Part shown: in pieces, positions 48,773-49,044 of the stretch
How the letters are laid out: each line of letters starts with the position of its first letter
Numbering within the stretch: the first letter of the stretch is position 1
Source: an uncultured Clostridia bacterium
Lineage (GTDB): Bacteria > Bacillota > Clostridia > Christensenellales > CAG-314
NCBI GenBank assembly: GCA_947589685.1
Contig: CANQCN010000006.1
Location: 1-49,044, forward strand
DNA: 49,044 bases
Reading direction: 5' to 3'
Translations under genes and position numbers: made by a program
Notes under the pieces: generated by a model
Seen by the model: the letters and a program-made list of their open reading frames with translations, nothing else
What the model was told of the DNA's origin: nothing
Databases searched by the model: none

Positions 48773-49044
48773 ATAGGGGTGGGCGGAGGGGCGTGGCGCG
48801 TTAAACCAATCACCACAGTGTGGTGTTGGTAGCTGCCACGTAAGGGCGCACTTGTTCTTTCCGTGCGCCCGTATTCCTTATATGGAACGGAGGCTAACGG
48901 GGTCCCCGTCAAGTCGACAAAGGAGACTTGATGGGGAGAGGAGCAGCCGCCCGACAGTGATACCGCTCGCGCTACTCGCGCGGGCGGTGATGTCAAGGGC
49001 GTGCTGCGACGACGGAGCGAGGGTGTTCGGTGCAAAACAATCTG
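48773..49044. ncRNA. Candidate large structured RNA or element, truncated by window end; identity unknown
   Basis: Long stems: ACCAA-t-CACCAC/GTGGTG-TTGGT, GGGCGCAC/GTGCGCCC, TCCCCGTCAAGTC/GACTTGATGGGGA, CCGCCCG/CGGGCGG; no convincing ORF. Confidence 0.45.

Noticed and set aside
48428-49035. ORFs in the terminal island (48428..48832 +, 48691..49035 -)
   Set aside because: They lie entirely across hairpins and repeats, with no RBS and no domain; treated as spurious.
48863-49044. Group II intron 5' end starting at GTGCGCCC
   Set aside because: GTGCG start is suggestive, but it is fully explained as the 3' arm of GGGCGCAC/GTGCGCCC; no domain V or intron-encoded protein is visible before the window ends. 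Kept only as something to test.

Overview
Chromosomal window, probably from an uncultured Clostridia/Bacillota bacterium (inferred from gene content only). Most of it is ordinary core genome, largely on the minus strand. Core genes include an EF-G-like GTPase, rpsT, tRNA-Thr(CGU), a complete rnfCDGEAB operon, a CPA2 antiporter, coaE, polA, uvrA, uvrB, coaX, an ECF S-component, engB, lon, clpX, clpP, tig and rqcH. There is also an amino-acid ABC transporter behind a lysine-riboswitch-like leader, an ABC-2 exporter with a TetR regulator, an S41 protease, and a small accessory patch (XRE regulator plus unknown protein) next to the tRNA. The least explained signals are non-coding. (1) A ~210-285 bp structured element occurs twice (about 1.80-2.01 kb and 17.24-17.53 kb); three of its stems differ between copies by matched substitutions that keep the pairing. 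(2) A tandem array of four different perfect hairpins, each preceded by the same GTGAAGT heptamer, lies at about 48.14-48.24 kb. (3) This array opens a >1 kb stem-loop-rich island that runs off the window end and includes a candidate large structured RNA. (4) A pseudoknot-capable leader sits at the predicted 5' end of the cation:proton antiporter mRNA. No database search was possible; family names come from recognised motifs and gene order.
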